Numbered from the stretch's first letter, positions 17,689 to 27,304 are shown. The stretch is DNA of 64,000 bases from Sporosarcina sp. FSL W7-1349 (GCF_038003045.1 NZ_JBBOOK010000001.1:372001-436000), one strand, 5' to 3'. The notes: generated by a model not told the origin, from the letters alone. Numbers and translations are program-made.

Positions 17689-19389
17689 ATGGGGAAAGAG
17701 AGGAAATCCATATTGAGCAGCATCTTCATGTGGTTGTTAATCGTCCCTGCTGGTTCTCTTTATCTATACCGAAATCACCCGCCCGTCGACTTGAATTGGA
17801 TGGCCATTTTCCTGTTCGCATCCCTTAGTTTCCTCACCATTTACGGCATGATGGATCATCGGGGGAGGCCGGTGTTCCTAGTTCTATGGCTGACAATTCC
17901 TGCATTTTTATTATACGGCGTATTTATCGAGATGGTCATCATGCAGCTGGCCGTTCTCGCATTCTTGTTGTCGGAAAATTCACGCTTCAATTGGTACCAT
18001 CTTTTCTTCAACTCGACAATTGTTTTTCTACTCTCCATTTCGGCGGCCGCAGCTTTCCACCTTGCTGGGGGCCAAGTCGGATCGGAGGCATTTTGGCCGA
18101 CCGCTTTCGCCGTATTGGCGTATCAGCTAACACATTCCGTCTTGAAGGAAGTCCTTCTTAGACCTTTTGGATTTCTGCAAAAGGATCCGTGGTCATTTTC
18201 CGATTTGGAGAGGATTCTGATCATTGCCAGGACGTTTGTAATCATCCCGCTTGCTTTGTCTTTATTTTACCTGATCCAGTCGGTCGGGTGGGGGGCGTTC
18301 TTCCTGCTTGGCATGCCCTTCTTCCTCATCATGATTGTTATCCGGCTTTATACGGATAGAGAAAAAAGCAATTATTATTTACGGCAATCGGGGATGATCG
18401 GCCGCGAGCTATCTGATCTTTTGGATGAAAATGAAATCATGGATCGCTTCGTGGAAAAAGCGGCAGATCTGTTCAAGATGGAGTATGCGATTTTATTCGA
18501 CCATCAAAAGAACTGGTTGAAGGTGGAACGGTATTTTGACCATAGCCGGTATATCCAAGTGGATTTTGTCCCCTTGGCGTCGGGCGAGGGGATTGCCGGA
18601 AGGGTGTTGAAGAAGGACAAACCTGTTATTTACCGGAGCCGGGACGAGTGGAATTATTTCACGATTAATCGAGCGCCGGCTGATATGGAAAGCATGATCG
18701 GCGTGCCAATCAAACGTAACCGGCAAACGGAAGCCGTGCTATTATTGGCAGCCAAGAAAAAGCGGGCTTTCAATGAAAACCAATTGAAAATCCTCGATCT
18801 GCTCTGTTCCTATTTCACCGTTTCAATCGAAAAGGCGCGTTATATGCAAGACGCAAAACTAGTCGGTGAGCGGTGTGCATTGACCAAGCTATACAACTAT
18901 CGATATTTGGAAGAATGTCTGGACCGGGAGATGCAGCGAGTGAATGATGGGACGCTAGTAGCCCTGGCCGTCATCATGCTCGATATCGACCATTTCAAAA
19001 AGGTGAATGATACGTATGGGCATCAGGGGGGCAATGATATCCTCTGTGCGCTAGCGGAAATGCTGGAGGCGTATACACCCGATGGATGTACAGTGGGACG
19101 TTATGGAGGAGAGGAATTCGTCTTCATCATGCCGGGCTGGACGCAGGATGACGCATATCAATTCGCGGAGAATCTCCGAACGGAAGTGGCCGGACATGTT
19201 TTCCGTCTGCAATCGGATTTGGGAGAAGAAGAGATGCAGGTGGAAGCGCAAGTTACAGTCAGCATCGGTGTATCATCGGCCCCCGAAGATGCAGATGAAG
19301 CCATCGCCTTGTTGCGGAACGCGGATCGGGCCTTGTATATCGGCGCGAAACAAGCAGGGCGGAATCGGGTGGCATCCTATCGGAAATGA
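17689..19389 (+). CDS. Membrane GAF-GGDEF protein, probable diguanylate cyclase 1
   Basis: Predicted to make c-di-GMP from GTP. Order of parts in the 566 residues: about six transmembrane helices (to residue ~225), a short coiled segment, a GAF-like domain (~240-390), then a GGDEF domain with the active-site loop RYGGEEF, LDIDHFKKVNDTYGHQGGNDIL and ISIGVS-type end strands. The RxxD inhibitory site before GGEEF is absent, so product inhibition is not expected. The ATG at 17689 is favoured over an in-frame GTG at 17662. It is paired with a paralogue immediately downstream. Confidence 0.88.
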   Translation: MGKERKSILSSIFMWLLIVPAGSLYLYRNHPPVDLNWMAIFLFASLSFLTIYGMMDHRGRPVFLVLWLTIPAFLLYGVFIEMVIMQLAVLAFLLSENSRFNWYHLFFNSTIVFLLSISAAAAFHLAGGQVGSEAFWPTAFAVLAYQLTHSVLKEVLLRPFGFLQKDPWSFSDLERILIIARTFVIIPLALSLFYLIQSVGWGAFFLLGMPFFLIMIVIRLYTDREKSNYYLRQSGMIGRELSDLLDENEIMDRFVEKAADLFKMEYAILFDHQKNWLKVERYFDHSRYIQVDFVPLASGEGIAGRVLKKDKPVIYRSRDEWNYFTINRAPADMESMIGVPIKRNRQTEAVLLLAAKKKRAFNENQLKILDLLCSYFTVSIEKARYMQDAKLVGERCALTKLYNYRYLEECLDREMQRVNDGTLVALAVIMLDIDHFKKVNDTYGHQGGNDILCALAEMLEAYTPDGCTVGRYGGEEFVFIMPGWTQDDAYQFAENLRTEVAGHVFRLQSDLGEEEMQVEAQVTVSIGVSSAPEDADEAIALLRNADRALYIGAKQAGRNRVASYRK

Positions 19390-19403
19390 AGGAGGGGAAG
19401 GAT

Positions 19404-21128
19404 TTGACGAGGAACAGACAATGGTTACTTTTTCTCATCTGGTTGGCAACCGTCCCGTCGATTATTTATATGACGTGGAATCACTTCCCTACACGGGCAA
19501 TCGACTCGGTCACTTTTCTACTGATCTTGGCAACCCTCATTTTCCTGGCCCTTTTTCCAATCCATGTGGATGAAATCAAGATTACATTGGATCGTTGGGT
19601 AGTATTCGCTGTGTTCTTCCTGCACGGCGCGTTCGTAGAACTGATCATGATGCAGATTGCGCTCGTCTTTTTGCAATGGCGGACAAAATCGGCGATACCC
19701 CCATTGCAGCGGTTCTTTATCAACTCAACAATGTTTGCTGTCATCTCCGTTGTAAGCGCTTCCGCTTTCCGATTGGGGGAAGGCACGCCCGGGCTCTCGG
19801 AATATGGGACGCTTGTCATGGCAGGAATCCTTTATGCGGTCGTATACTCGTTGATGAATAGCGCTTTATTTTTAGCTTTTTCCAAGTTGGCAGGCAGACC
19901 GATCCGTGCGATGAAAAGGGCGGTCGCCTGGGATTTCTTGTTGACAATGTTGTCATTGCCATTGGCCGTCTCATTCTGCATATTGGCGGCGCGTCTAGGG
20001 AATATCGCGATTTTTTTGACGGGCATCCCATCCGTCCTCATTTTGTTGGTAGTGCAGCTGTATCATAAATCGGATCGCCTTCAAGCGAAATTATCATCCG
20101 CGACGGAAATCGGCCATGAGCTTGCAGACCGGCTCGTGACCGAGGAAGTTTTTAAGACGTTCATCCGTAAATTGCGGGACGTGCTGGAATATGACCAAGC
20201 CTATTTATTCGATTTTCATCATCAGAAGAAAAGGACGTTTATCTATAGTACCGATACAGGTTTTTTGAAGAACGAAGCTTGTGATTTTAAGGGCGATCCC
20301 GTCCAACTGTTCGGAGGCCGCATCGATTTGGAAGAAATCCGGATCTACCCGAATCGGAAAGCGATCGAAACATTACGGCCGTTGGACTTCGAACCAACCA
20401 CGGGAAGCGTATTGACGGCGCCGATCCATTGGAAAGGGAAGACGGAAGGGATCTTGATAGTGGCTTCTGATCGCCCTTACTTCTTCAGGGAGTTGGACAA
20501 AGAGATCGTCCAACTGCTGACCGGCTATTTCGCAACCGCCGTAACGAAAGCGAAATTATACGAAAAGACTATCGAGAAAAGCGAACGATGTGGCTTGACC
20601 AAACTCCACAATTTACGCTACTTGCTCGGCAGGTTGGATGAAGAACAAGTTCGCTACGATAACGGTGAGATCGGTGCCATTTCTGCAATCATGATGGACA
20701 TCGACCATTTCAAATCCATCAACGACACATACGGGCACCAAAGTGGCAATGACATCTTGGTGGAATTCGCAAAATTGTTGCACGGATTCGCAGGGGAAGA
20801 GCGGATACTGGCCCGCTATGGCGGCGAAGAATTCGTCCTCATACTGCCGGGAATGGAAAAGGAGGAAGCGATCCTCCTTGCCGAAACCATTCGCGCAGAA
20901 GTCGCAAGCCTCATTTTCCGCATCGTACCCGACCTTTCGGAAAACCGCGAACCGATGGACGTCCAAATCACCCTCAGCCTCGGCGTATCGTCCATCCCGG
21001 AAGACGTCAAAGACAAAAATCACCTACTGCGCAATGCGGACCGTGCGATGTATATTGGCGGAAAGCAGGCGGGGCGGAATCGGGTGGGGGTTTATGGGGA
21101 GGAGTTGGTTGGGAGTTTGGTGAAGTAA
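19404..21128 (+). CDS. Membrane GAF-GGDEF protein, probable diguanylate cyclase 2
   Basis: Paralogue of the preceding gene with the same architecture: multiple N-terminal transmembrane helices, a GAF-like region and a GGDEF domain (MDIDHFKSINDTYGHQSGNDIL, ARYGGEEFVLILPG). The RxxD inhibitory site is again missing. TTG at 19404 is chosen because AAGGAGGGG precedes it by six bases; the ATG at 19386 overlaps the previous stop but has no site of its own. The two genes look like a tandem duplication and end at a terminator that hosts the group II intron. Confidence 0.88.
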   Translation: MTRNRQWLLFLIWLATVPSIIYMTWNHFPTRAIDSVTFLLILATLIFLALFPIHVDEIKITLDRWVVFAVFFLHGAFVELIMMQIALVFLQWRTKSAIPPLQRFFINSTMFAVISVVSASAFRLGEGTPGLSEYGTLVMAGILYAVVYSLMNSALFLAFSKLAGRPIRAMKRAVAWDFLLTMLSLPLAVSFCILAARLGNIAIFLTGIPSVLILLVVQLYHKSDRLQAKLSSATEIGHELADRLVTEEVFKTFIRKLRDVLEYDQAYLFDFHHQKKRTFIYSTDTGFLKNEACDFKGDPVQLFGGRIDLEEIRIYPNRKAIETLRPLDFEPTTGSVLTAPIHWKGKTEGILIVASDRPYFFRELDKEIVQLLTGYFATAVTKAKLYEKTIEKSERCGLTKLHNLRYLLGRLDEEQVRYDNGEIGAISAIMMDIDHFKSINDTYGHQSGNDILVEFAKLLHGFAGEERILARYGGEEFVLILPGMEKEEAILLAETIRAEVASLIFRIVPDLSENREPMDVQITLSLGVSSIPEDVKDKNHLLRNADRAMYIGGKQAGRNRVGVYGEELVGSLVK

Positions 21129-21154
21129 ATATGGTAAATAGAAAAGAAGAAGGA

Positions 21155-21178
21155 GACCGTTGCAAAGCGGTCTTTTTT
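21155..21178 (+). terminator. Terminator of the GGDEF pair, target of the group II intron
   Basis: GACCG (21155-21159) and CGGTC (21168-21172) form the stem, followed by six T. The intron begins four bases later, as expected for group IIC introns, which insert behind terminator hairpins. Confidence 0.8.
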
Positions 21179-21181
21179 ACG

Positions 21182-23066
21182 GTGTGCCCGGCATGGGCTA
21201 TAACTTGGTGGTGAAAGTCCACTACAGGCTTGGCAGTAGGAACTGTTAGCTTAAGGCAAGGGTGTCCACCGTGAGGTGGAATCTGAAGGAAGCCGGCGGC
21301 AAAATCCCGAACCGACGGACAGAAACTGCATATGAGGCTGAATTGGAACGGACGAGTTTGCCGTACAAAACAAAGTCCAATACTGCCCGAGTTCCATACA
21401 GTAAATGCAGCGGTTACATGGGAGGAAGGTTATAGCTCTTACCCGGGGAGGTCTTACAGGGGTTCCCGACAAGAGGGATGGAATATCCCACAGGAACAAA
21501 CCGGTCAGTGATGGCAGGTTGAACTGTAAGAAGTCAGCAGAAGCCATAGTAGTCCATAAGGACGAAGGGCTGAACAATAATAATCCTGAAATGAAATGGA
21601 GGTAAAGACAGTGCAAAGACCACAGAAAACATCGGCAGATGGCTGGCCGCAAAGGGATAGGTTGGAAACCGAAGAATATGCGGGAGCGTGCAGTCCTGTC
21701 TTTACAGAAATGGAGCGACAGGATGGTATCGATTTGATTGATAAAGTAGTCGACATCAACAACCTCTTTAACGCTTGTAAGAAAGTGAAGGCAAATAAAG
21801 GGGCGCCGGGTGTCGATGAAATGACAGTAGATGAACTTTTAGGTCATGTAGCCAAATACCGAACCCAACTTATTAGAAAGCTGAAAGACGGTTCGTACGA
21901 ACCACTGCCAGTAAAACGTGTTGAAATTCCAAAGTTAGATGGGTCAATGCGAAAACTCGGCATACCGTGTGTACGGGATCGAATGGTTCAACAAGCCATC
22001 TATCAGGTGATTGGTAAAATCATTGACCCTCATTTTTCGGAGAGGAGCTATGGTTTTCGTCCAAAACGGAATCAGCATCAAGCCATTAAGCAATCCATCA
22101 CATATTATGAACAAGGTTATAGAGTGGTAGTCGATTGTGATTTAAAAAGCTACTTCGACACCATTAATCATCAGAAGCTGATGGAATATCTAAAAGAGTT
22201 CATAAACGACAAGATTGTCCTAAAGTTGATATGGAAGTTTCTAAAGAGTGGCATCCTTGAAGATGGACTTATCAGTCCAACAGAAGAAGGTGCTCCGCAA
22301 GGTGGCGTACTCTCCCCGATTCTTAGCAATGTCTATTTGAATCAATTAGATAGGGAACTTGAAAGACGGGGGCATAAATTCGTACGATTTGCGGATGATT
22401 TCTGCATATACGTGAAAAGCAGGCGAGCAGGGGAACGTGTTTTGGAAAGCATTACAAAGTTCCTTGAACATGATTTGAAGCTGACAGTGAACCAAGAAAA
22501 GAGCAAGGTGGGTTCTCCGGTCAAACTCAAGTTCCTCGGTTTCTGCCTCCATTCCACATCTAAAGGTGTGGGTTGTAGACCACATCACTCCGCAAAAAGT
22601 CGATTCAAATCAAAATTAAAGAAAATCACCAAACGGAATCGCCCGGGCCGCTTTGACGAGATTGCCAAAGAAATCAACCAAGTGACAATAGGTTGGATAA
22701 ACTACTATGGAATTGGCTTTATGAAAAGTTTTATCAAATCCATGGCACAATGGCTGAACCATCGGTTACGTCAACTGATATGGAAACGTTGGAAGAAGAT
22801 ATGGACAAAATACCGTCAGTTACGAAGGCTGGGAATTTTACATGAAGAAGCTTGGAAAGTATCAAATTCCCGAAAGGGATATTGGAGAGTCTCCAAAAGC
22901 GAAACTCTACATAAAGCAATCAAAGCAGAAACGCTCACCAAGTGGGGTCTGAAAGACCTGAATCACTTGTATGAGCGTCGATACTTAAGTTATTGAACCG
23001 CCGTATACGGAACCGTACGTACGGTGGTGTGAGAGGTCGGGAGCTAATCACTCCCTCCTACTCGAT
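21182..23066 (+). mobile_element. Group IIC intron with intact reverse transcriptase/maturase gene
   Basis: The 5' end GTGTGCCCGGCATGGG is the start of the Oceanobacillus-type group IIC ribozyme. Domain V (about 22994-23030, CCGCCGTATAC...GTACGTACGGTGGT) and domain VI with the end CCTCCTACTCGAT close the intron at about 23066. The maturase is encoded in the domain IV position. Insertion directly after a terminator hairpin is the known target preference of this class. Both ends are present, so the ribozyme looks full-length. Confidence 0.93.
21611..22996 (+). CDS. ltrA: Group II intron reverse transcriptase/maturase
   Basis: Intron-encoded protein for splicing and retrohoming. RT blocks are in order: KANKGAPGVDEMTVDEL, YEPLPVKRVEIPK, RKLGIPCVRDRMVQQAI, the YGFRP...NQHQAI block, DCDLKSYFDTINH, PQGGVLSPILSNVYLN and the catalytic RFADDF near residue 260, then the maturase X domain ending GWINYYGIGF and WKRWKK. 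No endonuclease domain follows, as in class C. GTG at 21611 has TGGAGG upstream. The frame is intact (461 residues), so the element may be active. Confidence 0.93.
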   Translation: MQRPQKTSADGWPQRDRLETEEYAGACSPVFTEMERQDGIDLIDKVVDINNLFNACKKVKANKGAPGVDEMTVDELLGHVAKYRTQLIRKLKDGSYEPLPVKRVEIPKLDGSMRKLGIPCVRDRMVQQAIYQVIGKIIDPHFSERSYGFRPKRNQHQAIKQSITYYEQGYRVVVDCDLKSYFDTINHQKLMEYLKEFINDKIVLKLIWKFLKSGILEDGLISPTEEGAPQGGVLSPILSNVYLNQLDRELERRGHKFVRFADDFCIYVKSRRAGERVLESITKFLEHDLKLTVNQEKSKVGSPVKLKFLGFCLHSTSKGVGCRPHHSAKSRFKSKLKKITKRNRPGRFDEIAKEINQVTIGWINYYGIGFMKSFIKSMAQWLNHRLRQLIWKRWKKIWTKYRQLRRLGILHEEAWKVSNSRKGYWRVSKSETLHKAIKAETLTKWGLKDLNHLYERRYLSY

Positions 23067-23099
23067 TACCAACTAAATTCCTAAACAGCGTGTTTTTTC

Positions 23100-23128
23100 G
23101 TGACAAACTTGGACGTATCTATGATAAT
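23100..23128 (+). promoter_or_regulatory. Candidate promoter of the type IV pilus operon
   Basis: GTGACA (23100-23105), 17-bp spacer, GATAAT (23123-23128), 38 bp before the first prepilin gene. It lies just after the intron's 3' exon junction. Confidence 0.5.
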
Positions 23129-23165
23129 AGTAATAATAGATTATATGAAGAGAGGAGAGCGGGCA

Positions 23166-23615
23166 ATGCGGAAACAAAGAAGTCTTCAAAGTCAAAAGGG
23201 TTTGACTTTAGTGGAAGTATTGGCAGCTCTTGTTATCCTCGGAATCTTTTTTGTGGGATTTATGACAGTCCTTCCGCAGATGACTAATTTTAACGCGAAG
23301 ACAGAGGATAAGTTGAAGACGATGAACTTGGCAAAAAAAGAATTGGTCGAATGGAAAAATAGAACCTACAACCTAGGCGATTTTGAAGGCCCTGACTATA
23401 CAGAAGAAGTAGTAGACGGTAAAGCAGTGAAAAGAGATAAAGAAGAAAAAAATGGATATTTTTATGAGGTTGACTTTTATGAAAATCCAGACCTTAAACC
23501 ATCTGGAGGCAAAGGCGACTATTTACATAAAATTCATATCAAAGTGAAGCGCAGTGCTACTGACGCAGTTCCAGTCAGCGAGACATTCGGATATATAGTG
23601 GTAGAGAATAAATAG
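23166..23615 (+). CDS. Minor prepilin, PilV-like
   Basis: A 149-residue prepilin. The class III signal is KGLTLVEVLAALVILGIFFVGFM: the peptidase cleaves after the glycine, leaving a mature protein with leucine at +1 and the conserved glutamate at +5. The rest is a charged globular domain. ATG at 23166 has GAGAGGAG upstream. First gene of the pilus locus; likely part of the pilus tip or initiation complex, by position before PilW- and PilX-like genes. The region is visibly more AT-rich than the assembly genes. Confidence 0.8.
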   Translation: MRKQRSLQSQKGLTLVEVLAALVILGIFFVGFMTVLPQMTNFNAKTEDKLKTMNLAKKELVEWKNRTYNLGDFEGPDYTEEVVDGKAVKRDKEEKNGYFYEVDFYENPDLKPSGGKGDYLHKIHIKVKRSATDAVPVSETFGYIVVENK

Positions 23616-23637
23616 AGCGTGGAAAGGAGATAGATTA

Positions 23638-24063
23638 TTGAAAAAGAATGAAGATGGAATTACATTAGTCGAACTCCTGGCCAGCCTGATTTTGGTTTCA
23701 ATGGTAGTTGTTTTGATTTGGACCACGTTCTTTATCTCCGCTAGGCACAATACATCAGAAACAACCAAAATGCGCCTTCAGCAAGAGGCGAACTATATTT
23801 TGACTGCTATACAGCAGCAACATAGACAAAAAGAATGCTATGACTTAATCGTGGCTGTTGAAGAATTAAAAATTAAGGATTGCGATTCAAATGAAGAAAC
23901 AACATTAAGTAGCGGATACATATATAAGTTGTATCCCGAAAACCCAACAGACATAAGGCCGAAGGAGCAAGATCTTGAGCTAACTTTAATTATAAAAGAC
24001 GGCAAGGAAAATAGCAGATTGCAAGTAGAGGTCGAGAGTACTATTTCACGATACAAGTCTTGA
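23638..24063 (+). CDS. Minor prepilin, PilW-like
   Basis: A 141-residue prepilin starting at TTG behind GAAAGGAGA. The signal DGITLVELLASLILVSMVVVL carries Gly(-1), mature residue +5 Glu, and a hydrophobic helix. Two cysteines (KECYDL and IKDCDS) could form a disulphide outside the cell. Its end overlaps the next gene's extended frame. The role is inferred from the prepilin signal and the position between PilV- and PilX-like genes. Confidence 0.78.
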   Translation: MKKNEDGITLVELLASLILVSMVVVLIWTTFFISARHNTSETTKMRLQQEANYILTAIQQQHRQKECYDLIVAVEELKIKDCDSNEETTLSSGYIYKLYPENPTDIRPKEQDLELTLIIKDGKENSRLQVEVESTISRYKS

Positions 24064-24077
24064 AGGGGGAAGTGAGT

Positions 24078-25340
24078 ATGAAAAATGGGAGAAATGAAAG
24101 TGGCTATGTGCTGATTGTGGTTTTGCTTTTAATTGTTTTTATCACTATCATTTCTGCTGTTTTTATGAGGGGCTCCCTAAGCACGGCCAGTCAGGATAGA
24201 ATTGTAGATGTTAACAATTTGGCAGTCGTAGCAGCAGAAATGGGAGTTGATTATTATAAAACAGCAGTGCAGAATAAATTTGAAAATGAAAAAAGTACTA
24301 TTACAGACAAGGCGCAGGAGAGAGTTAACAATCTATTTGCCAATCAAAAAGAGTTGACTTCAGCGCAAATAACTAATGAGCTAAATGAGATTAAAGTACA
24401 AATGGAAGAAGAATTGAAGGGACTTTTAAGTGAAGCGGTGGAAGAGGCGGATTCCCACCCTGCAATTGTGAAGGAAGATATGTTCTTTACCCGAAACTCA
24501 TATACCTTCCGTGAAGTTATAAAGGACGACCAGTCTGACAAAAAGTTTATAGAGCTACAAGTTATTATAAAAGGCGACAAGAAAGAAGCGGACAGTAGAT
24601 CACTTGATTTTACAATGCTGTTTGAACTCCCAGTAATCAAAGCTCCCCAGCAAGGAACAGATTCAGGTGGTGTTAATTCTGGAGAAAACGGGAATGTTAA
24701 CCTTTACCAACTTTATCCTACTACAGTTAATGCCCCCGAATGCGGCACCGATTTAAAAGACAAGGTATGTATTGGCGATGGAAATACCAAACTTGGGAAT
24801 TTAAACAACACTACTATTTATTTTCCCAATGGGAATGTTTCTTGGAATGACAACAATAAAAATTTAAACGGCTCTAAGGTCTATAGTAAAGGAAATGTTA
24901 CAATGAAAAATATTAATGGATTGCAGAATGTTTCTTTCTTTATTGATGGACAAGTTACAACGCAAAACATGAACGGGCAAGGATTAAGAAACTCCCAAGT
25001 TATTGTAAACGGAGGCATGGAGTCGGATCATGTGAAGTTGTCCAATTCTTCAATCATCATAAGGGGAGCCTATAAAATTAACAAAGATTTAACACTTAAA
25101 AGCAATTCAAAAGTTTGTGTTGCTGGATCTATTCATGTTGTGGGAAAGTTTGAAAAAGATAGTTCTAGCAAAGTTTATGTTTGGGATTCGGTTACTGGGA
25201 TACCGGAAAGTGAATACATTAAAGTTAGTGGTGTGGATGAAATGATGAAGTATTGTACGGAGAACGACGGAGAGAATACACCACCTTTAGTGGAAGGAGA
25301 GTGGCAAAATCCGACCGTCAATGTAGAATACATTCATTGA
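24078..25340 (+). CDS. PilX-like pilus-associated protein with predicted beta-helix domain
   Basis: A 420-residue protein with an N-terminal PilX-type membrane segment (ESGYVLIVVLLLIVFITIISAVF), a helical region to ~150, and a C-terminal domain with repeated short NG/NV turns (residues ~230-385) suggesting a right-handed beta-helix as in bactofilins or adhesins. Cysteines in APECGTDLKDKVC, SKVCVAG and KYCTEN could be extracellular disulphides. ATG at 24078 follows AAGGGGGAAGTG. PilX lacks the invariant Glu+5 in some systems; here the +5 position is not glutamate. A tip or adhesive role is inference. Confidence 0.65.
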   Translation: MKNGRNESGYVLIVVLLLIVFITIISAVFMRGSLSTASQDRIVDVNNLAVVAAEMGVDYYKTAVQNKFENEKSTITDKAQERVNNLFANQKELTSAQITNELNEIKVQMEEELKGLLSEAVEEADSHPAIVKEDMFFTRNSYTFREVIKDDQSDKKFIELQVIIKGDKKEADSRSLDFTMLFELPVIKAPQQGTDSGGVNSGENGNVNLYQLYPTTVNAPECGTDLKDKVCIGDGNTKLGNLNNTTIYFPNGNVSWNDNNKNLNGSKVYSKGNVTMKNINGLQNVSFFIDGQVTTQNMNGQGLRNSQVIVNGGMESDHVKLSNSSIIIRGAYKINKDLTLKSNSKVCVAGSIHVVGKFEKDSSSKVYVWDSVTGIPESEYIKVSGVDEMMKYCTENDGENTPPLVEGEWQNPTVNVEYIH

Positions 25341-25369
25341 TTTGTGTCTTTAACAAAGGAGTTTATACA

Positions 25370-25825
25370 ATGTCCGCTTATTTTATAGTAATAATATTGG
25401 CAATCGTTTCTATTCCTATATTGTTTTGGTATTCAGCAAAGGACAAATCTAGAAAGCAAATAGTATTGCCTACCTTTTTCGGCCTAAGCATCGCCATCAT
25501 TGGCATCTTCCTCCAACAAAACTTCTCGCTTTACTACGCTATTCTTGCTATGGCGGGATTGGTGTTTGCCATCTCTGTTCTACTAGCTAAGCGCCAGGAA
25601 CGTGTAGGTGCGGAGAAGTTGCCACCTGAACTGAAGGAGCCGGCTGTCGTGTTGCCGACGGAGTCAATTCGTGTGGAGGAAGAAGTGGCCGCTACGACAT
25701 CGGGTGAGGCCGATGACGAGTTCACATTGACTCCGTTGGAAGATGATTTAGACCGCTGGATGGCGGCGGATCAGAAGGATATTTCATCAGGGCAGGAGAG
25801 GAAGGGGGAGCGGGATGAACAGTAA
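25370..25825 (+). CDS. Membrane protein of the pilus locus, unknown function
   Basis: A 151-residue protein with three hydrophobic helices in residues 1-80 followed by an acidic cytoplasmic-type tail (residues ~85-151) rich in Glu/Asp. ATG at 25370 follows CAAAGGAG. The end overlaps the start of the VanW gene by 11 bases, so it is translationally coupled. I do not recognise a family. Confidence 0.65.
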   Translation: MSAYFIVIILAIVSIPILFWYSAKDKSRKQIVLPTFFGLSIAIIGIFLQQNFSLYYAILAMAGLVFAISVLLAKRQERVGAEKLPPELKEPAVVLPTESIRVEEEVAATTSGEADDEFTLTPLEDDLDRWMAADQKDISSGQERKGERDEQ

Positions 25826-27290
25826 AACCTTTTTAAGAACTTTTCTGGCGGTGCTAGGTGCGACAGTTTTCTTCTACGGGTTTTCTTCTGTAGGTACTTT
25901 AGCGTACACGAAAATTGTTTCGCCCGTGAAGCAATTCAAGGAAAATACATACATAGGCCCGTTCGATGTTCGTGGCTTGGATGAGAAAGGCGCGAAGGAC
26001 AAGCTGGCCGATGATTTTGCAGAGTTGCACGGAAAACTCGGTGCTGAACTGACGTACCAGGACGCGACAGTGGAATTGCCTTCAGAGCTGATCACATACG
26101 ACGTAGATCGGACAGTTGACCGCGCCGTTCCGGGTGAAGAGAATCCAATCATTGCTGAAGTATCGCAGGAAGGGCTTCGAACTGTCTTAGACCAGCATTT
26201 CTCCCATTTGAACTGGACGGATGATGATGTGGAGGCGGTCGCAAAGGGAATCGAATCTGAACTGGAGAGCGGAATCGTCCCCGTGAACGTACATATCACC
26301 GACTTTCTCGACTCAACCTTTGGGGAAACGGAGGTAGCTTCTTTCGCGATTGAAGGGATCCAGTTTTCTCCCGCCTTGGAACAACTGGCGAACGAGCTTG
26401 ACGGGACTGCTATTGAGTTCAACACGGCATTCTCCATTATGGAGTTTGCAAAAATGGATGAAACGGTCACTGCAACGAACGAAGATTTGACTTTGCTTGC
26501 TTCCGCTTTATACGGAGCCGTTTTGCGTACAAATCTCGATGTCGTGGAGCGGAATATTGGCAATGCGTTGAATCCATTCGTTCCGGCAGGTTTTGAAGCT
26601 GCAATCAATCAACAGCTTGGTCTTGACTTTGAAGTGCGGAACCCGAATCATACGCCGTTCCGTATCAAGATGGAAGTTACGGTAGATCAAATCCGTGTAG
26701 CCCTCGTTAGTCTTCCGCTGCAATATACATACGAGCCGTATGTGGCTAAGACGGAGAAATTCACCCCACGTACTGTCCGTCGCTATAGCGCTTCGGTACC
26801 TATTGGACAAGTGCAATATGCGAATGAAGGGCGTGACGGGATGGAATTGACCGTCAATCGTCAGGTGCTGGATGACGGCACTGTTGTGGACGACGAAACT
26901 GTTTCATCAGATTTTTATGCTCCTTTACCGATTATCGAAGTTCATCCGCTCCCACAACAAGGGCAGTCGGATAGTGACGGAACTGGGACAGATGGAGATG
27001 CCGACGGTGGAACGGACAATTCCGAACCGTTACCGGATACGAATGGTTCTACTAATGGATCAAGCAACAGTTCTAATGGGTCTGATCCAAGTTCTAACAA
27101 CGGGACAAGCGGCACAGGTTCAAATGAGGGGAAATTCAGGAATGGGTCTACTAATGGAACTTCAAACGGAGCCTCCGGCGGAACGGGTAACGACTCAAAC
27201 ACGAAACCCGGCCATACGAACGGAAAACCTTATGTCCCACCAGTAGATGACGGAAATCGGTATGACAAAGGCGGCAATCTCATCAAATAA
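25815..27290 (+). CDS. VanW family protein in the pilus locus
   Basis: A 491-residue protein with one N-terminal membrane segment, then two tandem repeats of peptidoglycan-binding-4/VanW type. The VanW core is visible as LTLLASALYGAVLRTNLDVVERNIG, NPFVPAGFEAAINQQLG and FEVRNPNHTPFRI. A G5-like tail (KFTPRTVRRY...) follows, then a long Gly/Ser/Asn/Thr-rich segment (residues ~385-470) of low complexity. VanW proteins are cell-wall associated with unknown biochemistry. Position between pilins and pilB suggests a wall-anchoring or passage role for the pilus; this is inference. Confidence 0.8.
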   Translation: MNSKTFLRTFLAVLGATVFFYGFSSVGTLAYTKIVSPVKQFKENTYIGPFDVRGLDEKGAKDKLADDFAELHGKLGAELTYQDATVELPSELITYDVDRTVDRAVPGEENPIIAEVSQEGLRTVLDQHFSHLNWTDDDVEAVAKGIESELESGIVPVNVHITDFLDSTFGETEVASFAIEGIQFSPALEQLANELDGTAIEFNTAFSIMEFAKMDETVTATNEDLTLLASALYGAVLRTNLDVVERNIGNALNPFVPAGFEAAINQQLGLDFEVRNPNHTPFRIKMEVTVDQIRVALVSLPLQYTYEPYVAKTEKFTPRTVRRYSASVPIGQVQYANEGRDGMELTVNRQVLDDGTVVDDETVSSDFYAPLPIIEVHPLPQQGQSDSDGTGTDGDADGGTDNSEPLPDTNGSTNGSSNSSNGSDPSSNNGTSGTGSNEGKFRNGSTNGTSNGASGGTGNDSNTKPGHTNGKPYVPPVDDGNRYDKGGNLIK

Positions 27291-27304
27291 GGAGTGGGTG
27301 ACAG

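Noticed and set aside
25253..25369. Longer start of the 25370 membrane protein
   Set aside because: The extension overlaps the PilX-like gene and has no ribosome site.
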